This document shows, piece after piece, positions 9,067 through 19,176 of a stretch of DNA of 58,998 bases. The stretch is from Phycisphaerae bacterium (lineage in GTDB: Bacteria > Planctomycetota > Phycisphaerae > Sedimentisphaerales > SM23-30), in contig JAEIOG010000022.1 in the NCBI GenBank assembly GCA_016342495.1, positions 1 through 58,998 of the forward strand. Reading direction: 5' to 3'. A program made the position numbers and the translations under genes. Numbering within the stretch: the first letter of the stretch is position 1; the number at the start of each line of letters is the position of its first letter. The notes under the pieces are model-generated. The model saw only the letters and a list, made by a program, of their open reading frames with translations, ran no database searches and was not told the origin of the DNA.

Positions 9067-10419
9067 ATGAGAAAATTAATAGCTGCCTTTTTAGTTCTTG
9101 GCCTAACGCAGATGATTATGGCCCAGGAGCCGACCTGGAAACCTCTATTCGATGGCAAAACCCTTGATGGATGGCAACAGATCAATGGCAAAGCTACATA
9201 TCAGGTTAAAGATGGCGTTATTGTCGGCACTTCGGTAACCAATTCGGCTAATAGTTTCCTCTGCTCAAAAGAAACTTATGGGGATTTTATTCTCGAATTT
9301 GAAATGAAATGTGCTGAAGGTCTAAATTCCGGTGTGCAATTCCGCAGCGAAAGCTATAAAGAATACAATAACAGCCGTGTCCATGGCTATCAGGTAGAAT
9401 GCGATACCAGCGACCGCGCTTTTTCAGGCGGAATATATGAAGAAGCTAATCGTGGCTGGCTTTATGACCTGAAAAATAATGAAGCAGGACGTAAAGCTTT
9501 TCGCAATGGCCAATGGAATAAATATCGTGTTGAAGCTATCGGTAATGAAATCCGCACTTTTATTAACGGCATCCCTTGTGCTAATCTGGTTGACAATATG
9601 ACCGCCCGCGGCTTTATTGCCTTGCAAGTCCATGGCATCGGCAACAATAAATCCCTGGAAGGTAAAACTATCCAATGGAAAAACATTCACATTATCACTG
9701 AAAACCCTGAAAAATTTGCGACTAAGTCGACTATCGCGGTAATCAATACCGAAAAACATAATTTCATTTCTAATCCACAAAAAGCCTGTGGCTGGAAACT
9801 CCTTTGGGATGGAAAAACTACCGATGGCTGGCGCGGAGCCAAAACGGCTGATTTCCCTGCAAAAGGTTGGGGCATTAACGATGGCGTTATGACTGTTTTC
9901 AAATCTGGTGGAGCTGAATCAGCCAATGGCGGCGATATCGTAACCAAAAAACAATATGGCAATTTTGAGCTGAAAGTCGATTTCAAATTCACTAAAGTCG
10001 CAAATAGCGGTATTAAATATTTTGTCGATTGCAGCCTGAACAAAGGCACCGGGTCTGCTATTGGTTGTGAATTCCAGATTCTCGATGACGAATTTCACCC
10101 TGATGCAAAAATGGGAGTCAATGGCAATCGTACACTTGGTTCGCTTTATGATTTGATGACCGCCGAAAATAAAAAACCACGCATTTATGACTGGAATACC
10201 GCTCATATCATCGTCAAAGGTGATCATGTCGAACATTGGCTCAACGGTACCAAAGTCGTTGAATATGAACGTCGCACCCACATGTGGCGGGCCCTTGTTG
10301 CTTATAGTAAATACAGTAAATGGCCTGCGTTTGGAGAAGCTGATCTGGGTAATATTCTATTACAAGACCATGGTGACACCGTTTATTTCAGAAGTATTAA
10401 AATTAAAGAATTGGACTAA
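9067..10419 (+). CDS. Secreted protein with two DUF1080 (3-keto-disaccharide hydrolase-type) domains
   Basis: 450 residues with a signal peptide (about 1-19, cut before QEP). Two related beta-sandwich domains follow: domain 1 starts at about 23 ([12 protein letters not shown]) and domain 2 at about 243 ([13 protein letters not shown]); both carry the usual NSGV/NSGI strand and a [15 protein letters not shown]-like segment. PF06439 members are known as 3-keto-disaccharide hydrolases and often sit beside Gfo/Idh oxidoreductases, as here (17 bp gap). Most family members have one domain, so the duplication is notable. GGAG precedes the ATG. Likely acts outside the cytoplasm on 3-ketoglycosides produced by a dehydrogenase; the exact substrate is not visible. 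Confidence 0.88.
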   Translation: MRKLIAAFLVLGLTQMIMAQEPTWKPLFDGKTLDGWQQINGKATYQVKDGVIVGTSVTNSANSFLCSKETYGDFILEFEMKCAEGLNSGVQFRSESYKEYNNSRVHGYQVECDTSDRAFSGGIYEEANRGWLYDLKNNEAGRKAFRNGQWNKYRVEAIGNEIRTFINGIPCANLVDNMTARGFIALQVHGIGNNKSLEGKTIQWKNIHIITENPEKFATKSTIAVINTEKHNFISNPQKACGWKLLWDGKTTDGWRGAKTADFPAKGWGINDGVMTVFKSGGAESANGGDIVTKKQYGNFELKVDFKFTKVANSGIKYFVDCSLNKGTGSAIGCEFQILDDEFHPDAKMGVNGNRTLGSLYDLMTAENKKPRIYDWNTAHIIVKGDHVEHWLNGTKVVEYERRTHMWRALVAYSKYSKWPAFGEADLGNILLQDHGDTVYFRSIKIKELD

Positions 10420-10436
10420 AACAAAAGGGCATAATT

Positions 10437-11759
10437 ATGAATAATATTAATAGAAGATATTTTATCAAAACAGCCGGCGCTGCTGGTTTAGCTCTGGCCG
10501 CTGGTAATAATAAGTTATTTGGCGCTGACCCCAGCGATAAAGTTGTTGTTGCAGTTATAGGCATCCACAGTCGTGGCAAGCAATTAGCTCAGGAATTCGC
10601 ATCTGATAAAAACTGCGAAGTTAAATACGTAGTTGATGTCGACAGCCGCTACCTTGATAGTGCCGTTGAAACTGTCGAAAAAGCACAGGGTAAAAAACCT
10701 GCAAAGCTTAAAGATTTCCGCAAAGCTCTTGCCGACAAAGATATCGACGCTGTTGTCATTGCAACGCCAGATCACTGGCATGCACCGATGGCTATCGAAG
10801 CACTCAAAGCCGGTAAGCATGTTTATGTTGAAAAACCATGCAGTCACAACCCCGCAGAAGGCGAGCTACTTATTGCCGCCCAGAAAAAATATGGCAAACT
10901 TGTCCAGATGGGTAATCAGCGTCGTTCAATGGCCATTGCCAACCAGATGATCATGGAAATCAAAGACGGGATTATCGGCAGAGCTTATGCCGCCAAAACC
11001 TGGTATGCTAATGGCCGGGCCCCTATCGGTTATGGCAAAGAAATCACTGTCCCTGATTATCTTGACTGGGACCTCTGGCAAGGCCCTGCCCCACGCACAG
11101 CCTATCGCAGCAATGTCCATCCATACAACTGGCACTGGTTCTGGAACTGGGGTACCGGTGAATCGTTGAATAATGCTACCCATGAAGTTGATGTCGCACG
11201 CTGGGCATTGGAACTAGATTTTCCCACTAAGGTAGTCTCTGCTGGTGGCAGATTCCATTATGTTGATCAGGATGACTGGGCCGCTTATGACAGTCAAAAT
11301 TATTCAATTGAATTCAAAGAGAAAAAGATGATTACCTGGGAAGGCATGAGCTGCAACACCTACAATCCACTTGGCGGTGGGCGTGGCGTAATTATCTATG
11401 GCGACAAAGGGGCTATCCATTATCTTACCGACAGCTACACTGTCTTTGATGCCAAGAGCAAAAAAATCAAAGAAGTCGGGTCAGGCACCAAAAACACTGA
11501 TGCCACCAACACTGTCGATCCGGGACTGGGTTCAAGCCATTCGGCTAACTTCCTCACCGCTATTTTAGGTAAGAACAAATTAAACTCACCTGTCGCTGAA
11601 GGCCATAAGAGCGTTCTGCTCTGCCAGTTGGGTAATATTGCCCAGCGCAGCGGCACCACGGTATATTGCGATCCTTCCAATGGTCATATTATTGACAATC
11701 CCAAGGCCCAAAAGCTCTGGTCCAGACAATATGAATCCGGATGGAAACCTAAAATATAA
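10437..11759 (+). CDS. Tat-exported Gfo/Idh/MocA-family oxidoreductase
   Basis: 440 residues. A twin-arginine signal is at residues 6-11 (RRYFIK) followed by an alanine-rich hydrophobic stretch, so the folded, cofactor-loaded enzyme should be exported by Tat. The NAD(P)-binding Rossmann part begins near residue 34 (VVVAVIGIHSRGKQ), includes ATPDHWHAPMAIEAL at about 109-123 and the family EKP motif at 132-134 (VEKPCSH), where Lys133 is the usual catalytic-site lysine. The C-terminal domain contains ATHEVDVARWAL. It probably oxidises a sugar, plausibly at C3, in concert with the DUF1080 protein upstream; substrate and cofactor are inferred only from the family. AAAGGG precedes the start. Confidence 0.9.
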   Translation: MNNINRRYFIKTAGAAGLALAAGNNKLFGADPSDKVVVAVIGIHSRGKQLAQEFASDKNCEVKYVVDVDSRYLDSAVETVEKAQGKKPAKLKDFRKALADKDIDAVVIATPDHWHAPMAIEALKAGKHVYVEKPCSHNPAEGELLIAAQKKYGKLVQMGNQRRSMAIANQMIMEIKDGIIGRAYAAKTWYANGRAPIGYGKEITVPDYLDWDLWQGPAPRTAYRSNVHPYNWHWFWNWGTGESLNNATHEVDVARWALELDFPTKVVSAGGRFHYVDQDDWAAYDSQNYSIEFKEKKMITWEGMSCNTYNPLGGGRGVIIYGDKGAIHYLTDSYTVFDAKSKKIKEVGSGTKNTDATNTVDPGLGSSHSANFLTAILGKNKLNSPVAEGHKSVLLCQLGNIAQRSGTTVYCDPSNGHIIDNPKAQKLWSRQYESGWKPKI

Positions 11760-11790
11760 GACAATCAGATAACAATTCTGACACGATCCA

Positions 11791-11828
11791 GCATTTCTAT
11801 TACTAGTATATGCTAGTAATAGAAATGC
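11791..11828. terminator. Perfect 16 bp hairpin between convergent genes
   Basis: Bases 11791-11806 and 11813-11828 are perfect inverted copies around a 6-base loop. It lies between the end of the oxidoreductase gene (11759) and the end of the CotH gene on the other strand (11859). Neither side has a T-tract, so it is not a canonical intrinsic terminator; it may still protect both 3' ends or terminate with help. Confidence 0.55.
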
Positions 11829-11858
11829 AAAATTATAAAATCATATCCAAACTATCTG

Positions 11859-14800
11859 TTAGTTCTCTGGAGTTGGCATTTCAGCTTTCCAGTTAGAGAC
11901 ATCATTGCCATAGGCGCCATTATTGATTCGAAATAAAGACTTGCCATTGCCATCAGCTTCAGTGGGCCATGGATCATCACCCACAGGATGTGAGCCATCG
12001 CTATAGACCACCCGATCAATGCGGATGTATTGCCTTACCCCTTCATTATCGACATCGCCAGGCATCGAAAGTTGGATTTTTTCGCCAGCATTACTTAAGC
12101 TGCCTTCCGAATTCCAGCTAAATGCCTGAACACCCGCCGGAACAGTGCCAAAGGCAGTAATATCTTTAATCAGCAAAATTCTTTCGCCAACAGCCATGAT
12201 TACCGGAGTATCGGTTGGAAAATAATATTCAAAACCGCCATCATCGCTAAACTTCCAACCAGCATCTGCCTGACTGTCATAAAGGGTCACTGGAGAATTG
12301 GAAATATTAAGAAGTTCCACATATTCGGCATCTTTATCTCCCGCTGGAGCGTACATAATTTCACTGATAACCACTGGTCCAACTTTCGGATAAGCATTTG
12401 CCAGACCGGGAGTGTTGACACTCATAAGTACAAAATTATAGCTATCTGTACTTTGCTTATAATATCTTCCGAAAGCAACTCCTGTTGGAGAAGCACCAAA
12501 ATCTTCACTAATACGATAGCTGCTTAGCTGGCCATCAATAGCGGAAGAAAGGAAAAGTGTTTCTCCATTTTCACTCAATGCAAAGTTGTTACCAAAGTGC
12601 AAATGCTCGTAGAATACCACATAACCATTAGCCGGGATAATCGTGTTGACTGGTATTTGACACTTTTTAAGCATTGCATCAGTTGAGTCGTCATCACTGA
12701 GATACCAGCCACCAATATCGATTGGCTGATAAGTGGTATTGTAAAGCTCTACCCAGTCAGGAGAATCACTATGAGAATGAGCCAGTATTTCATTAATAAC
12801 AATCGCACCAGGAGCAGGTTCGAGCCCTGTATCATCATAGCCAGGTGAGCCACCGGCAACACTACCAGGCCTCCAACTTGTTTTTTCATTTAAGTCACTG
12901 TTAGCAGCCGGAGCAATTACCGTTAATGAATAGCCATCGCCATCAGTAACATCATACCAACTATCACTATACTTAAAGTCATGGATAATTGCACCTGAGG
13001 CATCTTTGAGGCCAATGGTTTCGCCATCATTTGCCAGACTGCCCAGATATTGCCCTGCTATATAAAATTCTGTTCCATAAATACTTTCAAATACCGCCTG
13101 ATTTTTAACAACAAGGATATATTCACCTGAGAATAATTCGATATTTGGGAATTCAAAATCGATACCATTGGTAAATTGAACAAGATTCAAGTTGATAGTT
13201 TCAGTACCAATATTTTGCAGTTCAACAAATTCGGCATTAGGGTCTTGTGGATGATACATCAGTTCGGTAATCCTCAAGTTTTCCAATACCGGTCCTACAG
13301 AGAAACCCTGGCTATTAAGCCCACTCCATTGCTGATCGCTCAAAACACGAGTATTGACATGTGTGCTTTGAATCAATTCAACAGGATTATCTGCAATAGC
13401 GACAACTGCATGTAACTCTGGAGCGATAAGGAAATCAGAACTGTTTGTCGCTATATTAAGGCCATGAATAGCCAACATATTTTCACCTGTCTGCAACACA
13501 TCTTTAGACAAAGAAATATCATAACTGACAAGCCCTTGATATTCATTGCAATTTGAAGTAGCTTTGGCATCCCAGGTTAAAACTTCAGGTACAAAAGAAC
13601 TTCTTGCAACTTCCTGTCCGTTGAGATAAGCTACAAAAGCATCATCAAAACGTATTTTTAAGGTCAGCGACAATATATCATTTGCATTGTCATTAAATTC
13701 AAATGGAATTCTTATATAACATGACGAACCAGCTTCAGGATTCAAATCAAGATTCATTAAAGCTTCGACATCATAGCTAATATAAGGTATATAGTCATTG
13801 TTTTCATCGTAACCTATCCCTCCGGTTTTACCTGCGATTATCGGAGTGCCAGCCGACCAGTTTGAGTCATCATAGTTTGCAAATAACCAGTCATAGCCAA
13901 CATCTTCAGTTGGAACCAATACTTTTTTAATTGCATTTGCGGAGATTAATGTTTGAGCTTCTGAGCTAATGGTATATTCAAATGCATCAGGAGACACGAG
14001 ACCACCGGGCAATCGAGGGTCACTGCCATCTAAAGTATAATATATGGTTCCGGATAAGTTGGGATTGGCTATAGCAATACTATTTTCATCACGAACAAAA
14101 ACAGGCTGATCGATATAATTGCTATCTATCCACTGGACTCTATCTGCGAGCCATTGTTTTAGATAGTCAACTTCGCCCTGCCATGAGTCAAAACGCGGAT
14201 ATACATCCGGCCAACGGTCAAAGTTTCGGACTTGAGCATTTCCTATTTCTGTTGCCATCGAATCGATAATTGCATATAAATTATCAATACTGAATTCATT
14301 TTTACGAAGTTCCTGCCAACGGTCGATCCGTTTTTGCATATAATCAATATCTTCAAACAGTCGGCCATACCAGTCAATATCGGTAAATTCATACCAGCCT
14401 TCAGGGTCAGCCGGTCGATTATCATTGGCACAGCCCATTGTTCGGTCAAAATCCCAGATTGGGCCCATATTGAGTTTGCCATTACGCTTTTTATACATGA
14501 AATTGCTCAATCGCAAACCATCTGCATTTTTGGTAAGTTCGTTGAGCCAATGGTGGTCAATAAAAGAATCAGTATTTATATATTGAGCATAACCTAAATC
14601 TGGATCATTGAAATTGCTGCCATAAAGAGCTGTCTCGAAATCTTCGATAAAGATATTCCGAATCCAGTCCATCTGAGCTGCTGACAAATCAGATTCTTTA
14701 GGATAAACATGGCAAACATCACTAACAGTTCCAGCATCACTATATTCAGGAATACCATAGCTCGTTTTAAAACCAGTATCACCAGGGTCAGCTCGATCAA

Positions 14801-17054
14801 TTTTCAGCATATAGCCACCAGTAATATCTGGGGAGAGATTATCCGTAGTTGATAGTTTTTCAATATCAACACGATTTTTATCTCTTTTTATTTTCTCCAT
14901 AAACACATAAACGCCAACATAATCGTCCAAAGTCAAATCGCCACCATCAGTATTGACGAAAACTTCGCAGAATCTGGTGCGGACTGCATAACGACCAATT
15001 TGATTACTCAACTCGAATATAAAGGCATTTCTAATCAATGCACGGTCAAATGTATATGGCGCATAGAGAATCCAGTCAGACTCGCCAGGCATATTAAATG
15101 GCGAAATATTTTTATCATTATCATACTGATCCCAGGCTTCAATACTGTAATTCTTTTTCGGCTGCCACAGGGTACTTGAGCCACGTAATTTCACTCCGGC
15201 ACGAAATGACAATTCGGCATCATTGGTCAATTGAGTAATGCCATCGATTGGCTCGAAGATTTGTAAATCAGCGGTTTTACGCAATCCATCTGAATAACCA
15301 CCTGTTCCAAAGTTTTCCAAAACAATAACTGGAAGATCAGAGCTGAAATCCTGAATATCGCTGGCTAATTTAATAAAATCTCGTTGAACAACAGGGCCAG
15401 GTAATTTATAAGATGCAAAGACGCGAGCTCTAACCGATACGGATTGATTTATTGGAATCGGGCCAACATACAGGAAAGATGATTCTGTTGGAGCAGCACC
15501 ATCGGTTGTATAGCGAATGTCGGTATTTAATTCATCAGTATTAATTTCCAAAGTAAAATCATCGGCAAAGGTATTACTGTTCTTTGAAAAAGTTGGTTCC
15601 GTTGACAATTCGGCTTTTTGATTATCGGCACCGGGGGTTGGTTGATGGAAATAGCTTTCGATAAAATGCAAACCATCTGGGTCCACTGTCAACCCAAAAG
15701 AAACATCCTCTGGAATCTCCGGGAATCCTGGATTAAATTCATGAACTATCATACCATCAGAATTAATCAATGTCAGATATTCACCATCACCATCAAGTTT
15801 GAAAGATGCATGCAGTTCAACGGTTGAAGGTATATTTGTTTTTTCCGATGCAAATACAATCAAAAAGCCCTCTGCTGGTATTATAACATCAGGAAACAAC
15901 CATAAATTTAATCTGTCGACACTATCGGCCAACGACCATCCCTGAAGGTTTATGCTCTGATTAGAAAGATTCTTTAATTCTATCCAGTCAGGATATGCCC
16001 CTTCACTGTCTTGCAGAGTGCTGGAGTTTTTGGCCATTATTTCATTTATGACCACTACACTGCCTTCTTGCATCCAATCGTTTGCAATTTCCACATAGTC
16101 ATTTAAATCAACAGAATTTGTTTTATCAATATCTGCGATTAATGTAGTTTGATAATCTGACAATAACCATTGTTGGGCCAAAATAGCAATATCATTGATA
16201 TCGGTGAGACAATCATTATTAATATCTGTAAGTAATGTAAGACAATCAATACCAGGGACTGCGGTGGAAAATTGTGAGGTATTTCCTTGATATGTCACGC
16301 CAGAATCAATCACGTCCACACGCCAATAATAATTGGTTGCGTAATCCAAAGTATCCAGAGTATATGAAGTTTCATTTTGCGATGCCAGCAAAGCATCAGT
16401 AGAACCAGAGTTGACCGCAGTTATGCTTTTACTGAAATAAAGATTATAGCTGGGATTGCTGGATTGAGTTGGATTTTGCCATTGAAGAACAATATCTTCA
16501 ACTGACAGGCCAACAGCTTGGTCCTGCGGCGTTGGGTTTTGTATAAATAATGCATATTCAAGCAGTTCCATTTCAGCAAAACCGGTTAAATTTCTACTTC
16601 CATTATTTTTAATAATATCAAGTTTATAATATTCATAAAGTCCGGCGGAAACAACTTGAAAATAACGGGTTTGAAATCGAGATGTCCAGGACTGATCAAC
16701 TTGTGAATCAATATTTACCCAGTTTTCACCATCATTGGATGCCCATAAAATCCAGTCTTTGGGATCTCTTTCTGGGGCATCATTAGCCGAAGTAATTGAA
16801 TATTCGGTTATTTGATATTGGCGATTGGCCGGAAATTGGAACTGAATCCATCCTGTTTTGGTATAGTCAGTTAACCATTTAGTATTACTATCATTGTCAA
16901 AAACCATCGACTCGGATTCAGCATCATGAATCCTGGAACTGGCGGTAATAATACCTCCCTGATCGGTTCTGTCTACCATTTGAGCAAATAAGCACAAAGG
17001 CAATAACAAAAAAATGATCAAGACAACAAAATTTTCCTTTGCGCATAGCATCAT
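11859..17054 (-). CDS. 1731-residue secreted discoidin / dockerin-like / lamin-tail / CotH multidomain protein
   Basis: Signal peptide about 1-25, then a discoidin-like domain (about 28-168), an FN3-like segment (170-265), a dockerin-like EF-hand pair (about 276-332, DINNDCLTDINDIAILAQQWL), a lamin-tail (LTD) domain (about 335-430, VVINEIMA), a chitobiase/FN3-like domain (IRYTTDGAAPT, about 510) and a CotH domain (about 571-980) with LRGSSTLW...KKNYSIEAWD and the hallmark GPIWDFDR near 868. After that come a TIYYTLDGSDPR segment, a jelly-roll-like region and three further LTD domains (near 1265, 1420 and 1565). CotH is an atypical protein kinase in spore-forming bacteria; in secreted Planctomycete proteins its role is not established. 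GAGGGG precedes the start. The N-terminal domain is clearly paralogous to those of the next two genes upstream. Confidence 0.88.
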   Translation of the reverse strand: MMLCAKENFVVLIIFLLLPLCLFAQMVDRTDQGGIITASSRIHDAESESMVFDNDSNTKWLTDYTKTGWIQFQFPANRQYQITEYSITSANDAPERDPKDWILWASNDGENWVNIDSQVDQSWTSRFQTRYFQVVSAGLYEYYKLDIIKNNGSRNLTGFAEMELLEYALFIQNPTPQDQAVGLSVEDIVLQWQNPTQSSNPSYNLYFSKSITAVNSGSTDALLASQNETSYTLDTLDYATNYYWRVDVIDSGVTYQGNTSQFSTAVPGIDCLTLLTDINNDCLTDINDIAILAQQWLLSDYQTTLIADIDKTNSVDLNDYVEIANDWMQEGSVVVINEIMAKNSSTLQDSEGAYPDWIELKNLSNQSINLQGWSLADSVDRLNLWLFPDVIIPAEGFLIVFASEKTNIPSTVELHASFKLDGDGEYLTLINSDGMIVHEFNPGFPEIPEDVSFGLTVDPDGLHFIESYFHQPTPGADNQKAELSTEPTFSKNSNTFADDFTLEINTDELNTDIRYTTDGAAPTESSFLYVGPIPINQSVSVRARVFASYKLPGPVVQRDFIKLASDIQDFSSDLPVIVLENFGTGGYSDGLRKTADLQIFEPIDGITQLTNDAELSFRAGVKLRGSSTLWQPKKNYSIEAWDQYDNDKNISPFNMPGESDWILYAPYTFDRALIRNAFIFELSNQIGRYAVRTRFCEVFVNTDGGDLTLDDYVGVYVFMEKIKRDKNRVDIEKLSTTDNLSPDITGGYMLKIDRADPGDTGFKTSYGIPEYSDAGTVSDVCHVYPKESDLSAAQMDWIRNIFIEDFETALYGSNFNDPDLGYAQYINTDSFIDHHWLNELTKNADGLRLSNFMYKKRNGKLNMGPIWDFDRTMGCANDNRPADPEGWYEFTDIDWYGRLFEDIDYMQKRIDRWQELRKNEFSIDNLYAIIDSMATEIGNAQVRNFDRWPDVYPRFDSWQGEVDYLKQWLADRVQWIDSNYIDQPVFVRDENSIAIANPNLSGTIYYTLDGSDPRLPGGLVSPDAFEYTISSEAQTLISANAIKKVLVPTEDVGYDWLFANYDDSNWSAGTPIIAGKTGGIGYDENNDYIPYISYDVEALMNLDLNPEAGSSCYIRIPFEFNDNANDILSLTLKIRFDDAFVAYLNGQEVARSSFVPEVLTWDAKATSNCNEYQGLVSYDISLSKDVLQTGENMLAIHGLNIATNSSDFLIAPELHAVVAIADNPVELIQSTHVNTRVLSDQQWSGLNSQGFSVGPVLENLRITELMYHPQDPNAEFVELQNIGTETINLNLVQFTNGIDFEFPNIELFSGEYILVVKNQAVFESIYGTEFYIAGQYLGSLANDGETIGLKDASGAIIHDFKYSDSWYDVTDGDGYSLTVIAPAANSDLNEKTSWRPGSVAGGSPGYDDTGLEPAPGAIVINEILAHSHSDSPDWVELYNTTYQPIDIGGWYLSDDDSTDAMLKKCQIPVNTIIPANGYVVFYEHLHFGNNFALSENGETLFLSSAIDGQLSSYRISEDFGASPTGVAFGRYYKQSTDSYNFVLMSVNTPGLANAYPKVGPVVISEIMYAPAGDKDAEYVELLNISNSPVTLYDSQADAGWKFSDDGGFEYYFPTDTPVIMAVGERILLIKDITAFGTVPAGVQAFSWNSEGSLSNAGEKIQLSMPGDVDNEGVRQYIRIDRVVYSDGSHPVGDDPWPTEADGNGKSLFRINNGAYGNDVSNWKAEMPTPEN

Positions 17055-17211
17055 CGCTATTTCCCCTCACATATAGATTCGTATTTAAAACAAATTATCT
17101 TAACAGTTCATAAAAAAATAGGTGGAAGGGTAATGTATTTCTCATACGCTACCCTTCACACCTTATAAAATGCCTATTCAGCATTTTTCTAGTATAATTT
17201 ATCCTGATAAA
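17055..17211. other. Intergenic segment with terminator
   Basis: No gene. It holds the terminator described separately and the GAGGGG ribosome binding site of the CotH gene. Confidence 0.7.
17113..17162 (-). terminator. Rho-independent terminator after the 17212-19116 gene
   Basis: On the minus strand a 12 bp stem (17150-17162 with 17121-17132, one bulged base) is followed by TATTTTTTTA. It stands 50 bp downstream of the stop of the discoidin/LamG gene, so the downstream CotH gene probably needs its own promoter or readthrough. Confidence 0.85.
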
Positions 17212-19116
17212 TTATTCACATGCACTAACAGGATAACGACCACATTCCATCCAGGAAGCTGCAAAAGCGGCAAAGTCAAGAATATCGACTTTACAATCTC
17301 TTTCACCGTCAGGACCGGTGGTATCCAATACAGGATAGGTAATACAAATACTACCACCTGCTACGTCAGTATAAATCCCTGCCGCACCATAAGCATCCAA
17401 TGGATAGTTGAAAAGCATGATGTCATCGATACTGCCTTTATAAGGCTGTGATAAGCCTCTGACATTACCAACAAATATCAAACTGTCAAAACCACTAAAT
17501 TCACCAGAGAACCACTCTAATTCTTTTACGCCATTGTAATACCAGACATTCATCTGGGTAGCTGGGTCATAAGTGACAACATGATTATACCATATACCAG
17601 CGGCTGAAGGATTATCAATCCCAGTTTCAACATAATCACCGGTAACACCATGGGCAAATCTTGTGACTTCCTTACGATTAAATTCAAAGACATCCCAGCC
17701 ATCACCAAGACCACAACCAAGCATTGTTTCCCATTCCTGAGTAGCAAAAATGGTTTCGCTGTGATTTTCCCACCAGGAAAGTGTCCATGCCTGTCCAGTA
17801 TAAGCAGATGTAGGCAATTGCATATTGTCAGTGTCTACATCAAAATCAGCTGCCTGGGTGCCAACAATACCGGCAACAAAGCTGCCACCAACATTAGTTC
17901 CATCAGCACCACCTACGACATCATTAACATTGCCATCTAAAGGCCAATGGCTAATAAGTCTTTTAATAACCAGCGTAGCTGTGTCAGAGCTTTCTGTTGC
18001 GCCATTGGAAGTAATGGTTACTTTACAGATATAAGTACCTTCATTGGCTAAAGATGCAGCCATCGTCAAAGTTGGCGAAGTAGCGCCATCTACCGGACTA
18101 TCTACAATGTTTGGATCGCTGGTAGGAGAAACATGCCATTGGTATTCCAAGCCACTAACATCGTCAGTAAATGGGTTAATAGCGGAAATTGTAAATGAAA
18201 CCTGCTCGTCCACTTCAACAAACACATCTTCCAACAAAGAACTATCGACTACAGGAATTGAAAGTGCAGTTTTAAATTCCCATACATCACCGGTTAGAAC
18301 TCCACCGGAAGTAACTTCATCAACACGCCACAGATAAGTTCCATCGCGGTCAAGTGCTACTGCTGGGGTATAAGAAGCTGTTGTCTGAACAGGGCTACCG
18401 GCAGGGATTGTTGCTACCAGGTATGTATTAGGATCATTCAATGAACCATTACTCATATAAACTTTATGTTCAGTAACCGTTGCAAGTGGCGATTCAGGAT
18501 TTGCTGAATCCCAAGCAGTTTTCCAGCTAAACACCTGACTTGGAGAAACACCATCAGCTAGATTAGCTGGAGTTGAATCAGAAGCTTTAGGGCTAAAATC
18601 TTCGAATAACTCAATTTCATCTATCTGGATAAGGCCACCAGCCTGATTAGACAAAATATTCAAACGATACATAGCAAATGCCATATTATTCTCGACAAGA
18701 AACTCTCTGGTCACAAAACGGTCTGGCCAGGTTTCATCAGAACGAGTATCTACAACAAACCAGGTTTCTCCATCATAGGAACCCAAAAGTTCCCAATTTT
18801 TTGGGTCACGCTCAGCGGCATCATTCGCAGAGGTAATGGTATACTTTGAAATCGCATAACCTTTGCCATCAGCAAATTCAAAACCAATCCAACCAGCATT
18901 GGAAAAGATTAGCCATTTTGTATTTTCAGTATTATCAAAAGCTTTAGCTGCGGTCTCACCTGGCGCATTTTCAGCGCTAAAAGTTACAATTCCGCCAGCA
19001 TCTGTTCGATCTATAAACTCAGCTTTGAGCTGAGTACCCAATACTAACATCGCTAAAAGCGAAACAATTAAAATCTTATTCTTTCTTATATTAAAATGCA
19101 TCAATTTATTAATCAT
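17212..19116 (-). CDS. Secreted discoidin / Ig-like / LamG / dockerin-like protein
   Basis: 634 residues from the chosen ATG at 19116, which has AAGGA 7 bases upstream; the longer open frame would begin at a TTG at 19131. Signal peptide to about 32. Domains in order: discoidin-like (about 34-165, FIDRTDAGGIVT to the IDEIELFED end), a fibronectin-like part with GTYLWRVDEV, an Ig-like domain with YICKVTITSNG, a LamG/concanavalin-like domain (starting at LISHWPLDGNVND, about 388) and a C-terminal dockerin-like motif (GERDCKVDILDFAAFAASWM). Likely surface or extracellular and carbohydrate-binding. Closely similar in layout to the neighbouring 612-residue protein, so the two arose by duplication. 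No catalytic residues seen. Confidence 0.87.
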   Translation of the reverse strand: MINKLMHFNIRKNKILIVSLLAMLVLGTQLKAEFIDRTDAGGIVTFSAENAPGETAAKAFDNTENTKWLIFSNAGWIGFEFADGKGYAISKYTITSANDAAERDPKNWELLGSYDGETWFVVDTRSDETWPDRFVTREFLVENNMAFAMYRLNILSNQAGGLIQIDEIELFEDFSPKASDSTPANLADGVSPSQVFSWKTAWDSANPESPLATVTEHKVYMSNGSLNDPNTYLVATIPAGSPVQTTASYTPAVALDRDGTYLWRVDEVTSGGVLTGDVWEFKTALSIPVVDSSLLEDVFVEVDEQVSFTISAINPFTDDVSGLEYQWHVSPTSDPNIVDSPVDGATSPTLTMAASLANEGTYICKVTITSNGATESSDTATLVIKRLISHWPLDGNVNDVVGGADGTNVGGSFVAGIVGTQAADFDVDTDNMQLPTSAYTGQAWTLSWWENHSETIFATQEWETMLGCGLGDGWDVFEFNRKEVTRFAHGVTGDYVETGIDNPSAAGIWYNHVVTYDPATQMNVWYYNGVKELEWFSGEFSGFDSLIFVGNVRGLSQPYKGSIDDIMLFNYPLDAYGAAGIYTDVAGGSICITYPVLDTTGPDGERDCKVDILDFAAFAASWMECGRYPVSACE

Positions 19117-19176
19117 TTTTCTATCCTTCAAAAGTTATAGTAATCTATTTTCACATTAAAATAACAACATGATATT

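Noticed and set aside
19117-19131. Upstream TTG start for the discoidin/LamG gene
   Set aside because: AAGGA fits the ATG at 19116 and the TTG has no site of its own.
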